From Cycas panzhihuaensis (taxonomy: Eukaryota; Cycadophyta): a stretch of DNA of 64,000 nt. Under the pieces are notes generated by a model. The model had not been told where the DNA came from. It was given only the letters and a program-made list of their open reading frames with translations, and did not search any database. Location: assembly GCA_023213395.1 (NCBI GenBank), contig CM041465.1:4216001-4280000 (forward strand). Direction: 5' to 3'. The translations under genes were made by a program, and so were the position numbers. Below, one piece after another: positions 53,590 to 64,000 of the stretch; position 1 is the stretch's first letter; every line of letters starts with the position of its first letter.

Positions 53590-54890
53590 CATGATTGGTT
53601 ATTGGATCTAGGTGCTTCACACCACATGTGTCTACATAAGAGTTGGTTTTCATCATACCAACCTCTTCATGGTGGCGATGTGCTTATGGGAAATGAAGTT
53701 TCCTATAAGACAAAGGGTATTGGTAGCATCATAATTAAAATACTTGATGGTGTAGTGAGAATATTAACTGAAGTTAGACATATACCTGATCTAAAAAAGA
53801 ACCTGATTTCCTTGGGTGAACTAGATTTTGGTGGTTATAAGTACATAGGACATGAAGGAGTCTTAAAGGTATCAAAGGGTACCTTGGTTATTATGAAAAC
53901 CTTAAATAAAGGAAACATTTACATTTTAGTGGGAAGTATAGATGTTAGACATGTAGCTATAGTATCAAAGACTACAGAAGATCCATCTTAATTACGACAT
54001 CAGAGACTTGGGCACATAAGTGAGAGAGGACTTAAGGTGTTGATTAACTATAAGTTACTTCCTAACTTGCAACTTTTAGATTTGGCTTTTTATAAATATT
54101 ATATTTTTAAAAAGTAATATAGATTTAAGTTTAAAGTATGGAGTCACACTAGTAAAGGTGTTCTAGATTATGTACATTCAGATATGTGGGGACTAGCCCC
54201 TATAATATCTTATAGAGGATCATTATACTTTGTTATATTTATAGATGATTTCTTTAGAAAGATATGTCTATTTTTTGAAAAAGAAACTTAAAGTTTTTGG
54301 TGTATTTAAGTAGTTCAAGGCACTGATTGAGAAGAGCACTAGCAGGTCAATTAAATATTTAAGAATTGATAATGGATGTAAGTTCAACTCCTTGGAGTTT
54401 GAGAACTATTACAGAGATGTTGGGATCAAAAGGCATAAGACCACTAACTATACTCTACAGTAAAATGGAATGGTTGAGTGCATGAACATGACATTCTTAG
54501 AACAAGTAAGAAGCATGCTGAGTAATATAGGAGTAGACCAGGACTTATGGGTAAAATCCATTCAAATAACTTGCTATTTGGTAAGAAAGTCACCATCACT
54601 TGTAATAGACCACAAGATTCTTAAAGAGATATAGACTGGACATCCATATGACTATTTAAATTTGAAAGTTTTTTGTTGCAATGCTTATGCCTTGACTAAT
54701 AAAAGTCAACATTCAAAGTTAGACCTAAATTTTAAGAGATATATTTTTATTGATTATGGTGATAAAGATGGCGTGAAAAGATATAGGTTGTGGGATCCTA
54801 CTACCCATAAAATCACTATTACTAGAGATTTTATGTCTAATGAATTTCTCTTTCTAAAATTAGACAATGTAGAAGTTGAAGTAAAATAGG
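53590..54890 (+). pseudogene. Protease and integrase of copia element F, broken
   Basis: Protease site LDLGASHHMC (family form LDSGASxHMC) at about 53605, then VLMGNEVSYKTKGIGSI and DLKKNLISLGELDFGGYK. Pre-integrase RHQRLGHISERGLKVL, core YVHSDMWGLAP (first Asp) and LRIDNGC (second Asp, frameshifted), a Glu region near 54470 (degraded), then FKRYIFIDYGDKDGVKRYRL. Several stops and shifts. Confidence 0.85.
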
Positions 54891-55089
54891 ACCAGAAAGT
54901 TAAACATCGATAGGTTAAGCTTGAGACCTAGCCATCTTTGGAAATAGAAAAGTAGGAAGAGCTTTCTAAAGATGAATCTACAGTACATTTATAGAAATAT
55001 ATAGATAGTCCTCCACCAACTATTAGAAGATCTATACGAGTCAGTTATCCACCTGATAGGTATAACCCTTATATTTCTATTACTTTAGT

Positions 55090-56700
55090 TTCTAATGATG
55101 GTGAGTCTACATTGTATTAAGAAGCAGTAGATGGTATCTATAGTGAGAATTGAAAGAGGGATATGCAAAAAGAGATAGATGCTTTGAAGAAAAATAATTT
55201 TTGGGACTTAGTAAGACTTCTACATGGTAAGAAGATTGTTGATTACAGGTGGGTTTTCAGGAAGAAAATAGATGTTGCTAGAAAGGTTGACAAATATAGG
55301 ATAAGACTGGTGGCTAAAGGCTTTGTACAGAAAGCATATATTGATTTTCATGAGATCTTTTCACCAGTTGTTAAACTTATTTTAATTCAAGTTCTATTAA
55401 CATTGGTAACTTCTCTTGACTTGGAGTTAGAGTAATTAGATGTAAAAATAACTTTTCTACATGGAGATTTAGATGAGGAGATCTATATGGATCAACTAGA
55501 AGGGTTTGTATAGGATGGTAGGAAAAGACTTATTAACAGGCTTAGGAAATCATTATATGGCCTAAAGTAATCACCTAAGAAATGATATAGGAAGTTTGAT
55601 ACCTTCACAGAGAGCTAAAATTTCAAAAGAAGTGAGTATGATTATTGTGTTTACTTTAAATTCTTAGACAATGGTTTATTCATTATCTTGGCATTGTATG
55701 TTGATGACATGTTGGTTGCAAGTAAGAGTATGATAGAAATCAATAAGTTAAAGGCTTAATTAGCTAGGACTTTTGATATGAAGGTTCTAGGAGCTACAAA
55801 ATAAATCATAAGCATGGAGATACATAGAGGTAGAAAAAATGGTAAGTTATGGTTATCACAACAAAATATATACAGAAGGTGCTAACCAGATTTAGTATAG
55901 CAAATGTAAAACTAGTTAGTATCTCATTGGCTTCCTATTTCAAGCTTTCTTCGAGTATGAGTCCTAGTAGTGAAGAAGAAAAGGATTATATCTCTCGTAT
56001 ATATTATACCAGTGTAGTTGGAAGTTTAATATATGCCATGGTATATACAAAACCTAAAATTTCACATACAATCAATATAGTTAGCAAGTTTATGGAAAAT
56101 CTAAGAAAGGAATATTAGGTAGCAATGAAATGGGTGCTTTAATATTTGAGAGGCACAAGTGACTGTTACATTACCTTTAGTGGTATAGGTAATCAGGTTT
56201 GTAGATATATTGATTTAGACTTTAGAGGAGATTTAAATAAGAGAAGGTCTACTTTAGGTTATGTGTTTACTCTTACAAATGGTCTAGTTAGTTGGATGTC
56301 AAAATTACATAGTACAATTGCATTATCTACTATAGAAGTAGAATATATTACTACATCACATGCTTGTAAGGAAGCAATCTAGTTGTAGGGTCTATTGGTT
56401 GATCTTAGAAGGAAACAAAAAAAGGTAAAGGTATTTTGTAATAGTCAAAGTGCCATTTACTTAGTAAAGAATCTAGCTTATCATAATAGGACAAAGCATA
56501 TTACTCTTAAGTACCATTTTATTAGATAAGTTATGGAAGTAGGTGGAGTGGTACTTGATAATATTAACAAAAATTAGAATTGTACTAACATGTTCATAAA
56601 ATTAGTACTATTAGAGAAGTTCAAATGGTACTTGACTTCTCCTGGTTTGTAGAAAAGGTGATGAATGATCTAGGAAAGGTATTAGGTAAATTGTTATCAA
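55090..56700 (+). pseudogene. Reverse transcriptase and RNase H of copia element F, broken
   Basis: RT blocks: MQKEIDALKKNNFWDLVRL, YRWVFRKKIDV, YRIRLVAKGFVQKAYIDF, LDVKITFLHGDLDEEIYM and ILALYVDDMLVASKSM (catalytic YVDD near 55700). RNase H: DLDFRGDLNKRRSTLGYVFTL (56211-56275) and STIALSTIEVEYITTSHACK (56310-56370). The sequence before the 3' LTR (TATCAAGGTAGAGAT) serves as the polypurine tract. Confidence 0.9.
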
Positions 56701-56709
56701 GGTAGAGAT

Positions 56710-57371
56710 TATTAGATAATATGACAACAATGTTTTGGAGGTAAAAATTTTGACAGGTTGGTAGCATGGTTTCCCCTGTAAATGTTTGTAAGGGGATCCA
56801 AGGGAGACAGGAGCCCCCCTTGGCTAGGGGATGTGGGGGGGCATCAAAACCCCCCCTTACATCCCCTCCCCCCCCCATAAATGGGGGGTTCGGGGGTCGT
56901 AGCCCCTAACCCAAAAAATTAGCATTATAAAATATACTAAATTATAAAGAGAATCATGGTCATTCATTAAAATATCCAAGATTTGATAGTTGAGATTTGT
57001 GCCTTATATGACTATCTCATATAGCCTAATTTAGGTGTTTTTTTATTATGATGGTATTTGATATATTGAATGTACTGTATTGAGAAGAAATGGTTGGTTA
57101 TTATTGCTATGAGTATTCTACTATATATTATGTATATTTCTCCATTCATAGATAATAAAGATCGATACCTTTCTTATGTGGGTGTTTCCTTAACACACTG
57201 CTAGGGTTTTACCATGTTATATCTAGTGTATATACGATGCTTTGGCTTTCTAATTTATTTAGTATATTATCTCTAATTTAAAAACTTACACATTAAATTT
57301 TAGTTTTAATTCCTATAACTAATTACAAAATAGTTTAGATTTCTAATTATTGGGACCTAGTTTTCTCAACA
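56710..57371 (+). repeat. 3' LTR of element F
   Basis: TATTAGATAATATG to TTTCTCAACA, then the CTCCT duplication. Clearly homologous to 52039-52710. Confidence 0.92.
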
Positions 57372-58519
57372 CTCCTAGTCTCATCAAAGGGATATAGTTG
57401 TATAGCTAGCATATAAGGATGGAACTATAAGAGAAGCCTTCTCGTCTTTATCTCCTAATCTTAAACAACTAAAGGTTCATATTATTTAATATATACTGAC
57501 CCTAGTTCATCCTCATGCCCTCCTCATAAGCTCTAATAACTCCTTCCCATTGAGCTAAAACCCCCATAAAATTCTATATCCTTATAATCTAAAAGATGAT
57601 GATCAATGCAATCATCTTTCAAAGAACTAGAATCCCCTATATTATCCTCATCGCCTCAATAGATACTCCTTGGGGCCCAAATTAGCTAGTATATCTTTTA
57701 AGATACTAATTACATACCTCTTAAGACTCATTGTCTATTACCTAGCTTAATTATATCTCCCTCCCATGCCAACTAATTCTTAAAATCCTACCAATATCCT
57801 AGGAGTAATGTAGATCTCTCCTATTCCTTGGACTCTAAAAACATTCTCTTTGGGAATCTAATAATTGATGAAGTCACAGAGAATCTCATACTCCATAACT
57901 AGTTGAGTTGACCCACTCACTCAAGACAACCCACATCTCCATAATCGATCATAATTCTCCTTTATCAACTCACTTACAAATTGTCCAATCATCAACCCTT
58001 CATTCTCCTAAGTGTCTATCCTCACTAGGGGTTGCATCACATAATAAATGATTAAGTTAGTTTATGATTTTCATATAAAAATCCTTATTTTATTTTAAAA
58101 ATTTCTTTCTAAGGTTAAAAACATGATTACATAGTCAAAAATACGATAACATAATGGGGAAAAAATATGATGACATCTCTAAAAATGTGATTTCTCAATT
58201 AAAAATATAATTTATTAATTTTTCTCCATTTTTGAAAATCATGTTTTTGACCATTAAACTACATTTTTAGTGTTGTTACTATGTTTTTCCATTTGCATTA
58301 TTGTATTTTTCATCATAAAATCAAGTTTAAAAAAAATTTGCCAAGAGAAGCTTACCGAATATCTTACTCCTTGATACATATCTCTAAATTTCTCTCATTG
58401 GATCTTATCCCACTCTGAAAGGACCACTCTATCACCTCTTATAGCTAGAAAATGGCTCTTAGAATCATTGTTTTCTAACTCTTGTCCATAAAAATGAAAT
58501 AAAGTTTTTTTTCTTATTT

Positions 58520-58531
58520 CCTTATAAAAAG
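58520..58531. promoter_or_regulatory. Putative TATA box near the antisense gene of D
   Basis: CCTTATAAAAAG, placed like CCTTATATAGG in B and CCTTTATATACAC in A relative to the antisense exon 1, with GAAAATGGCTCT nearby as in B. In D the box fits TATAAAAA on the plus strand better than on the minus strand, so direction is unclear. Confidence 0.4.
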
Positions 58532-59428
58532 GGGGTCCTCCTTTAGCTTTTTGGAAAATTTTTTCCTTGGATTTATTATATGTGTTCAAGTTAACATGAT
58601 CCACTTTAGTTACCATTCTTGAAATAGGCTTCCCTAAACTTAGGATTATGGAATTCGTTTCCATCAATTAATGTATTCTTATCCTTTAATAATAAGCCTT
58701 TCTTGACAATGGTCATTATTGCATAAATGCGATAACTTTCATGGATTCTAACTACCTTCTTTTGATTCTTTCATTGCAAATCATTCTACATATTAAAGAG
58801 ATAAAACTATGATGGTAATGTGCTCTGAAACTCAATGTTGATGAGCCTAAACTATGATAATCTAGCTCTGAAATTTTGATCATTAATGAGTTTAAATTAT
58901 GACAATCTATCCCTTTATGTTCTGAAAGCCATCACCTATTAATGAGCTTGTAAATTATGATAGTATATCCCTTACACTTTGGTAAAGGGGTTGTACATAT
59001 AAAACATGGTTAATAAGAGAAAAACTATGACCATCCAAGTTCATTAGCCCCATCTAATTAATAGGCATTGTTAGTAGGACCATTAATTGAGTTTATTCCT
59101 AAGTCCCATCCAGTTTATGGGCATCTTTAATAGTACCATTGGTTGAGTAAGTTGTAAGTCCCATCTTGTCTATAGGCATCGTTATATCATTTTATCTTTT
59201 AAGCCCTATCCATTTGATAGGCATTCTAGTGACACTCTTATGTTAGCATTATAGTAAAGTTAGGGTTCACTTCTAGCATTAACCTTGATGCTTTTCTTCT
59301 ACATCCTTTCATCGCCCATTTATTTATCATTTGATCCTTCTTATTATCATTTTTGAGAGACTTTCACTTTTGAGATGTTTGTCACATCTTATCATCTTGC
59401 TTCTATCTTAGAGCAAGAGATTTGGCTA
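58532..59428. other. Region between antisense promoter and 3' LTR of D
   Basis: Non-coding. Holds three TGAGCCTAAACTATGATAATC-like repeats (58841-58963) and a diverged tandem repeat (59046-59230). D has no aRNH here, unlike A and B. Confidence 0.6.
59046..59230 (+). repeat. Diverged tandem repeat, four units of about 45-56 bases
   Basis: Units start at about 59046, 59102, 59157 and 59202, each with AG(C/T)CC(C/T)ATC, then AT(A/G)GGCAT(T/C) 10-12 bases on; the first two also share ACCATT-(A/G)(A/G)TTGAGT. Confidence 0.75.
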
Positions 59429-59441
59429 TTAAAGGGGCAAA
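59429..59441 (+). promoter_or_regulatory. Polypurine tract of element D
   Basis: TTAAAGGGGCAAA directly before TGTTTCTCC, the same layout as in A and B. Confidence 0.75.
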
Positions 59442-60490
59442 TGTTTCTCCAAAATTAGGCCCTTAATTTAGTTTTATGTGTTTTGATGATTCGTTTATTT
59501 GATCATGGGTATATTACTTGTAAATAAAATTATATTTGGTTATTAAAAAATGTTATGATATATTTTTATATGATTTTATGTGATTTTGGTGAAATGTTAT
59601 CTTAGCATTAAGGATGATTGAGGTTTAGATGGTGATGAATATATTTTTATGACTTCCTTGTGCTGATGAATAAAACTATAACAATAAAATCTTCTCCCAA
59701 TCCATTCTGATCCACTTTTTTCTTTTCAAAACACTCCTTATTTCCATATTTTCCTTTTGATTTTGAACTTTGAGTATCAATTTTTAATATTTTTAGGCTT
59801 GTTCTTAATTCATCACATCTTCTAAGCTACTTTTATCTTGAATGAATTCATTTTATTTAGTTTTTTTAGCAATATTTTCAATTTTTCTTAAATTTATTAT
59901 CAAACTTTTTATTCCACGTCTATTCACATTTTTAGTGTTGCCAAAAATGTGTTTTTATTCATAAAATATGATTAATTTTATTTTATGAATAAAATTATAT
60001 TTTTCTTTCTTCATTAAATAGGATCAATTGCATTTTATGAAGAAAATCACATTTTTTACTAAATTGCATGCACTTGTTTTTAGTCAAATGCATTAATTTT
60101 TCTCTTGATCTTATATGTTGCCACCCAAATTTCATAGCAACTCCTCCTCCTTTGTCCAAAAACCCATGAAACTCTTTAGATTGATAATCATTATAATTAT
60201 TGCATGAAGAAAAATGAGAAAAAGAGAAGGAAAAAGAGAGAATCAAAAGAAAATAGACTTAGAGATTTTGATTCTACTATTGTTCTAAAACTTATTGGAG
60301 TGTTTATCTTTTGTAAATATTCAATTCAAGCTTTAATACTATTCTTAGAGGATTGGTAATGCTTTCCTACAATTTCGTTTTTTATTTTTTAAAGGTATTT
60401 TGGTCATATTGTGCCTAGTTTATGCTATCTTCTTCATCTTGGCTCTTGTTTCTTTTTCTTCTAGTTGTGGTGGTTATTTCCTTAGAAAAA
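59442..60490 (+). repeat. 3' LTR of element D, left part
   Basis: Starts TGTTTCTCCAAAATTAGG. AT-rich, no coding frame. Interrupted by element G at 60491; no 5' partner in the window, so the length is unknown. An ACATTTTTAGTGTTG stretch (59930-59944) also occurs in the antisense-gene intron of D at about 58260-58274. Confidence 0.7.
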
Positions 60491-60894
60491 TGTTGGAATA
60501 TATTTGCAGGAGAACAGGGCAGAACATATATCAAATAACCATAAACTAATATTGCATCAATACATCAATGTATCATAATCACAATAGCATAAACATATGA
60601 AAGTATTGTTGTTCAATCCATTGTAGCAGAAATGAGCATTACAAATTTATCAAATGAGGATGGTGTATAAAGACACTAAGGTTGTACACCCCATAATATA
60701 AATAGTTTTGGGGGAGGAGGGAAACTCCTCAACCCCTGAATTCAAATTAATAATAAAATAATGTAACTTAACTCAAATAAACTAACTCAAATTAACATTA
60801 ACTTGCCTTGACATGTTGAGTATCACATGTTTAAATTGAGATGCACAATCCTGGTAGGTAAGAGGGAGTTGAATGATGACATTACACTCCAACA
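60491..60894 (-). repeat. 3' LTR of element G
   Basis: Ends are inverted: TGTTGGAATA on the left and CACTCCAACA on the right. On the minus strand it starts TGTTGGAGTG after the tract AAGGGGGAGAA (60905-60895). Boundaries rest on the tract and the TG/CA ends because the partner LTR is outside. Confidence 0.75.
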
Positions 60895-60905
60895 TTCTCC
60901 CCCTT
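60895..60905 (-). promoter_or_regulatory. Polypurine tract of element G
   Basis: Minus strand AAGGGGGAGAA directly before TGTTGGAGTG, closely like that of E (GGGGGAGAA before TGTTGGGAAT). Confidence 0.8.
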
Positions 60906-61339
60906 AATGTTATCACGAACACTTGTATCTTTTCCTTGAACTTATGGAACTTGTACTTGAAAAAAACTTTGAAATTCTGATCTTGATCTTTATTAACTCT
61001 TCTTATCCTTATAGTTACATATGTCTCTTTATCATGGAATGATGTAGAAAAACTATAAGTAGATGAAACTTGATTCAAATATAAATGAATAGTTACAATT
61101 TTGATTTTATCAACTCGAATATTAAGAAGGCTTTGAACTTGAACTTTTGCAATCTTTATGCTTTGAGCAACTGTCATATCATTAGGTTCATTCTTTGTCA
61201 TATCATCACATTTATTCTTTGTTATATCATAAGATTCATCTTCATTCTCCCCCTCAAATGAAGGATCAAATCCTTGTGCAACAAGGTGGTCCTGCATTTG
61301 ATCTGAATCTTCATTGGTTTTGTCATCATGATCTACCAT
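60906..61339 (-). CDS. Acidic linker joined to the pol C-terminus, element G
   Basis: An open frame starts MVDHDDKTNEDSDQM and is rich in Asp/Glu/Asn. Its end, KYKFHKFKEKIQVFVITLRG, parallels the pol end of E (KIKFEKFRDDLGVIHIGLMG), with the purine tract inside the frame. The frame runs on into the LTR to 60782. Nothing of protease, integrase, RT or RNase H is present. The middle part matches nothing I recognise. Confidence 0.55.
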
Positions 61340-61650
61340 TACATTACCTATCTCACATGCTCATCAAAAATGTCATCAAATACATTGGGGGTATCTCCCC
61401 CATAAATGGAAATCAGTAAATCCTAAACAGACTTAGATGTTATCAAATCACATACCTTTAAAAAAATTTCATCATTCATAGTACAAAACAATAAACCTAA
61501 TGCTTCATTATCCTTTCAAATATATTCTTTAATGCTAACATCATAATCATGTTGTAAATATTTCCACAAATCATGTTCAATAAAATAGTTTCTCATAGTA
61601 TTATGCCATTGTGCAAAATTTTGGCCATCAAAAATAGGGAATTGAGTCAT
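61340..61650 (-). pseudogene. Gag N-terminal remnant of element G
   Basis: ATG at 61650-61648: MTQFPIFDGQNFAQWHNTMR, then YFIEHDLWKYLQ and, after a TGA, KDNEALGLLFCTM. It matches the E gag start (IIPKFDGNNFLNWSRRMRP). Two or more stops. Confidence 0.75.
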
Positions 61651-64000
61651 TTTATCAAACAACTTTAGTATGTAAAATGAATATGCTTTAACAAGTTAAA
61701 ATATCAATAAATCAATGAATATATATGATTTCAAATTTCCTTTAGAAAGTCAAGCAACTAGGCATAATAAGGAAATAATCTTTTTTTAAAAATGATAAAA
61801 AAACTTTTTAATATATGTACGCCTTTCAAATAAACTTTGAGATAAAGTGAATATAAGAGCATATATAAAGATCTTTTGCCTTGATAATAATGTAAAATGC
61901 TAAAAATGAAATATATATTCGTATTTCTCACTTTGAAAAAATAACAATATAAAGAAATTTTTAATAAAAAAATTAATATGCTCCTTAAAAAAAGGTTTGA
62001 ATGATAACCTTAGGTTTGAGGGATTCAAAAGTATATTAAATGATATTAGAATGATATAAAACTTTACAAGTATAAAGATAAATAAAATGTGAACCCAGTG
62101 GAATAGACTGTTCTGAAAAGGGATTCCTAGAAATCAAGTTTTAGTGAATCAAAGGTATAGGCCTTGTTTTGAGGCTAAACAGGAGCAGGGGGTCAAAATG
62201 CTAACAAAATACTTATAGAATGCTGTAAGGTGACCAAATATTATTTATAAAATTATTCAATATACTTTCAATTGAAATTTTTTGAAAATATATATTAAAA
62301 AATGTGTAAAAATAGCAAATTTGAGGCAATAAAGTACCTCTACTTTGAATGATTTGAAAATCAGTAAAAATATGTCAAAATGTATAAAAAATTATGTCAA
62401 ATCGAAAAGAATTAAGTCATATTCCAAAACAAACTAATGGAATTAAAATCTGATACAAAATAAAAAAGTTATAGCAAAAATGGTAACATGTATCTTTATG
62501 TAAAAATGTTAAGAAACAGCTAAAAACAACTAAATTCTCACTTTTAGCAATTAAAATACTAATGAAAATGAATTCAAAAAATTAAAATAAGAAGTGGGTA
62601 TTAAAGTTTGTAGAACTTAGATTGCTATAGAAGAAATCCAGGTAGAAAATAATTTACCAGTAATAAATTATAGTCGGTTCTAAAAGTGATTTTGTTAAAA
62701 ATGTGAAAAAGGCTAAAAATTTGAATGTCTGACATTAAATTGGCCAAAACAGGGTCAAATTAGTACCAAATTGGTCATATGACTAGTCAAAATTAGTGTA
62801 CAGAAAATTTCTGATCTAATGGAACTAGTTTTGTCTGAAACCAATGCTCCATCAAAGAGTTATGGTAAAAAAATGCCAATAACCCTATAAAAAATAAAAA
62901 ATTAGAAAAAATAAAAATAAAATGTTTTATAAAAAATGAAATAGCCCCTTTTTGAAGTGACTAACAGTCACGTGATAGTGAAATAGAACCAGGGGATGAA
63001 AGTGAAAGGGGATTAAGAGTTTTAAAAGCGTGGAATTAAAAATATATTAAATATAATTAAATTTTATCTTTTAAACGAAAACATTATGCCGCCATAATTG
63101 CAGATGAGCGACCTGCACTATAAGAAAATAATATAATATATAAAACAATTATAAAATATGGGACACCAGAGTCGGGCGTACTTATATGTACCTATATAAA
63201 TAAAAACGACGGAAGAGATAGTCATTGTTATTAAAAACTATTGGTTCAACTCAACAAAGGATGAAGAGCGCCTGCACGTTGACGCCACCGTACTCTCTCC
63301 CAATGCAGTGTTATTAATGCTGCTGTGTATGAAGCTGCACGCCACACTCAACCCAACGCGAGATGACTGTTAAATAATAACTGTGCACCACATCACCCAA
63401 CGCAATAAACGCAACCAAACATAAGCGGGACGCAATAAACGCAAACATTGTTATTAAGAGAAGATCACACCAACGGGGACACAACCGTATAGAATCCTCA
63501 AATGAGCCACTAAAGCGCTGTTAATGTGGCTAGCTGCGCGCCACTGGATAGACGCATAGCGCTATTATCTAGCTGCGCTGCGAGCATGGCACCAGAGATG
63601 AAGAAGGAACTGCGGACATGCAATATAGCGATGTTATCTAGCTGCACTCTCACCATGCCTGCCACTGAAATAGCACCCAACGCGAACGCGAATCTCAAAT
63701 GCACAAGATGTTGTTATTCCTAGCTGCGCGCCACTGTGGGTAAACGTAGAAGACACTGTTATTCCTAGCTGCACGAACAGGGAAAAATACGTTGGAAGCT
63801 ATCTTTGAAGATGACCCCTCCAATGGCGAGAGGTATTTTTTAGATGTAGAGATGATGAATGCCAATCAGGACATTGCACCGTTGCAGATGATCAATTGGA
63901 GGATGGCAATCTTGAACCATGTGCTACTTCTGGAATTGATATCCTTGAGCCTTATGGCCACAAGGATGCAAGTCTTCTTTATGGAGAAAATTATTTAGAC
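61651..64000 (-). other. Leader of element G
   Basis: A-rich sequence; 61950-62900 follows E 48700-49690 base by base with many differences (for example TAACAGGAGCAGGG and TTTGTCTGAAA-). A CpG-rich stretch with GCTGCGCGCCAC repeats lies at 63240-63790, like that of E. No gene; the open stretch at 63792-63998 is unidentified. Confidence 0.65.

Larger units (their letters stand above)
52039..57371 (+). mobile_element. Element F: Ty1/copia retrotransposon inserted in D
   Basis: LTRs 52039-52710 and 56710-57371, primer site, gag, protease, integrase, RT and RNase H remnants in order, and perfect CTCCT duplications (52034-52038, 57372-57376). Total 5.3 kb, full length. Protein motifs resemble the Tork-like copia group (LGASHHMC, VLMGNEV, LKKNLISLG). 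All genes are broken. The LTRs begin with TA. Confidence 0.93.
42460..58440 (-). pseudogene. Antisense PMD-like gene of element D, split by E and F
   Basis: Own segments 58440-57377, 52033-51611 and 43066-42460. From the right: a region matching exon 1, then exon 2 reading ENEGLMIGQFVSELIKENY, YEILCDFINY, then NVFRVQGIGEIYITPRILVG, aligned with the PMD core of B. F interrupts next; then comes KDSYEGLLAWSDDDMD (51911-51860), equivalent to DYMENLYRAVRWDSDDE in B; E interrupts; then a Glu/Gly-rich tail and exon 3 (EIQRLLDLIF, MELRLRETKLKVIEG) near 42745-42545. More diverged than A is from B and full of stops, but the order of parts is the same. Confidence 0.72.
1..60490 (+). mobile_element. Element D: outermost Tat-like Ty3/gypsy retrotransposon (3' part)
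   Basis: This is the oldest layer and the host of nearly everything else. Its own sequence is 1-1321, 40443-43071, 51611-52038 and 57377-60490; the gaps are elements C, E and F. In order it shows the integrase end, an archaeal-type RNase H, an antisense PMD-like gene, a purine tract and the start of a 3' LTR whose first bases (TGTTTC) match those of elements A and B. Removing C, E and F restores co-linearity because each is flanked by a 5-base duplication. The 5' LTR, gag and most of pol lie upstream of the window. Coding parts are full of stops and frameshifts. G interrupts the LTR at 60491, so its true end is not visible. Confidence 0.85.
60491..64000 (-). mobile_element. Element G: internally deleted copia relative of E (runs off the window)
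   Basis: One LTR (60491-60894), a purine tract, a short coding part and a long leader continuing past the window end. The leader is homologous to that of E and the coding part keeps only the gag start and the pol end, so G looks like a non-autonomous derivative. The right LTR and target duplication are not visible. Confidence 0.8.

Noticed and set aside
53602-53991. Possible host aspartic protease gene
   Set aside because: Position between zinc knuckle and integrase, and LGASHHMC / LKKNLISLG motifs, show it is the copia protease region of F.
60782-60905. Extension of the G acidic frame into the LTR
   Set aside because: Passes through the purine tract and LTR start; copia pol normally ends around here, so the extension is not meaningful coding.

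Overview
The window is plant nuclear DNA made wholly of nested LTR retrotransposons; I see no host gene, tRNA, rRNA or CRISPR array. Plant origin follows from Ty3/gypsy elements of Tat/Ogre type (gag, protease, RT, RNase H, integrase, an extra archaeal-type RNase H, LTRs of about 2.7-3.2 kb, primer-binding sites of the TGGCGACC...CTGGGGA form), Ty1/copia elements with initiator-Met primer sites, and a plant-mobile-domain-like gene. Deep, old, little-deleted nesting with stop-riddled frames suggests a large gymnosperm-like genome, but that is inference.

Layout, outermost first. Element D (gypsy, +) spans the window: integrase end at 1-909, archaeal-type RNase H (aRNH) at 40992-41396, an antisense gene split between about 42460 and 58440, and a 3' LTR from 59442. 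Five insertions disrupt D or its guests: copia C (1322-40437, TSD GGTTC); gypsy A (2579-36841, TSD TAGAT) inside C; gypsy B (7759-22021, TSD CCTTT/CCTTC) inside A; a solo LTR (28294-28939) inside A; copia E (43072-51605, minus, TSD TTCTC) and copia F (52039-57371, TSD CTCCT) in D; and a partly visible, internally deleted copia relative, G (60491 to beyond the end, minus), in the LTR of D. The A-B-C-D stack is four levels deep.

The most interesting content is shared by the three gypsy elements. Each has an aRNH reading frame downstream of integrase rather than between RNase H and integrase. Each also carries a minus-strand gene resembling the plant mobile domain (PMD) family. In A and B that gene has a TATA box, a 24-base first coding exon, an intron of about 0.5 kb with matching splice sites, a PMD exon, and a third exon that joins in phase. 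In A and B the order is integrase - antisense PMD - aRNH - LTR; in D it is integrase - aRNH - antisense PMD - LTR. A palindromic GGTACC-centred module occurs both in the LTRs and in the first intron of the antisense gene.

B lacks RT, RNase H and the integrase core: its protease-RT linker is joined in frame to the integrase C-terminal tail in an uninterrupted 332-codon frame, so B looks like a non-autonomous derivative of an A-like element. E is the best-preserved copia element (LTRs roughly 94% alike by eye), F and C are decayed, and G keeps only the gag start and pol end of an E-like element plus its long leader. All boundaries and similarities were read by eye, without alignment software.
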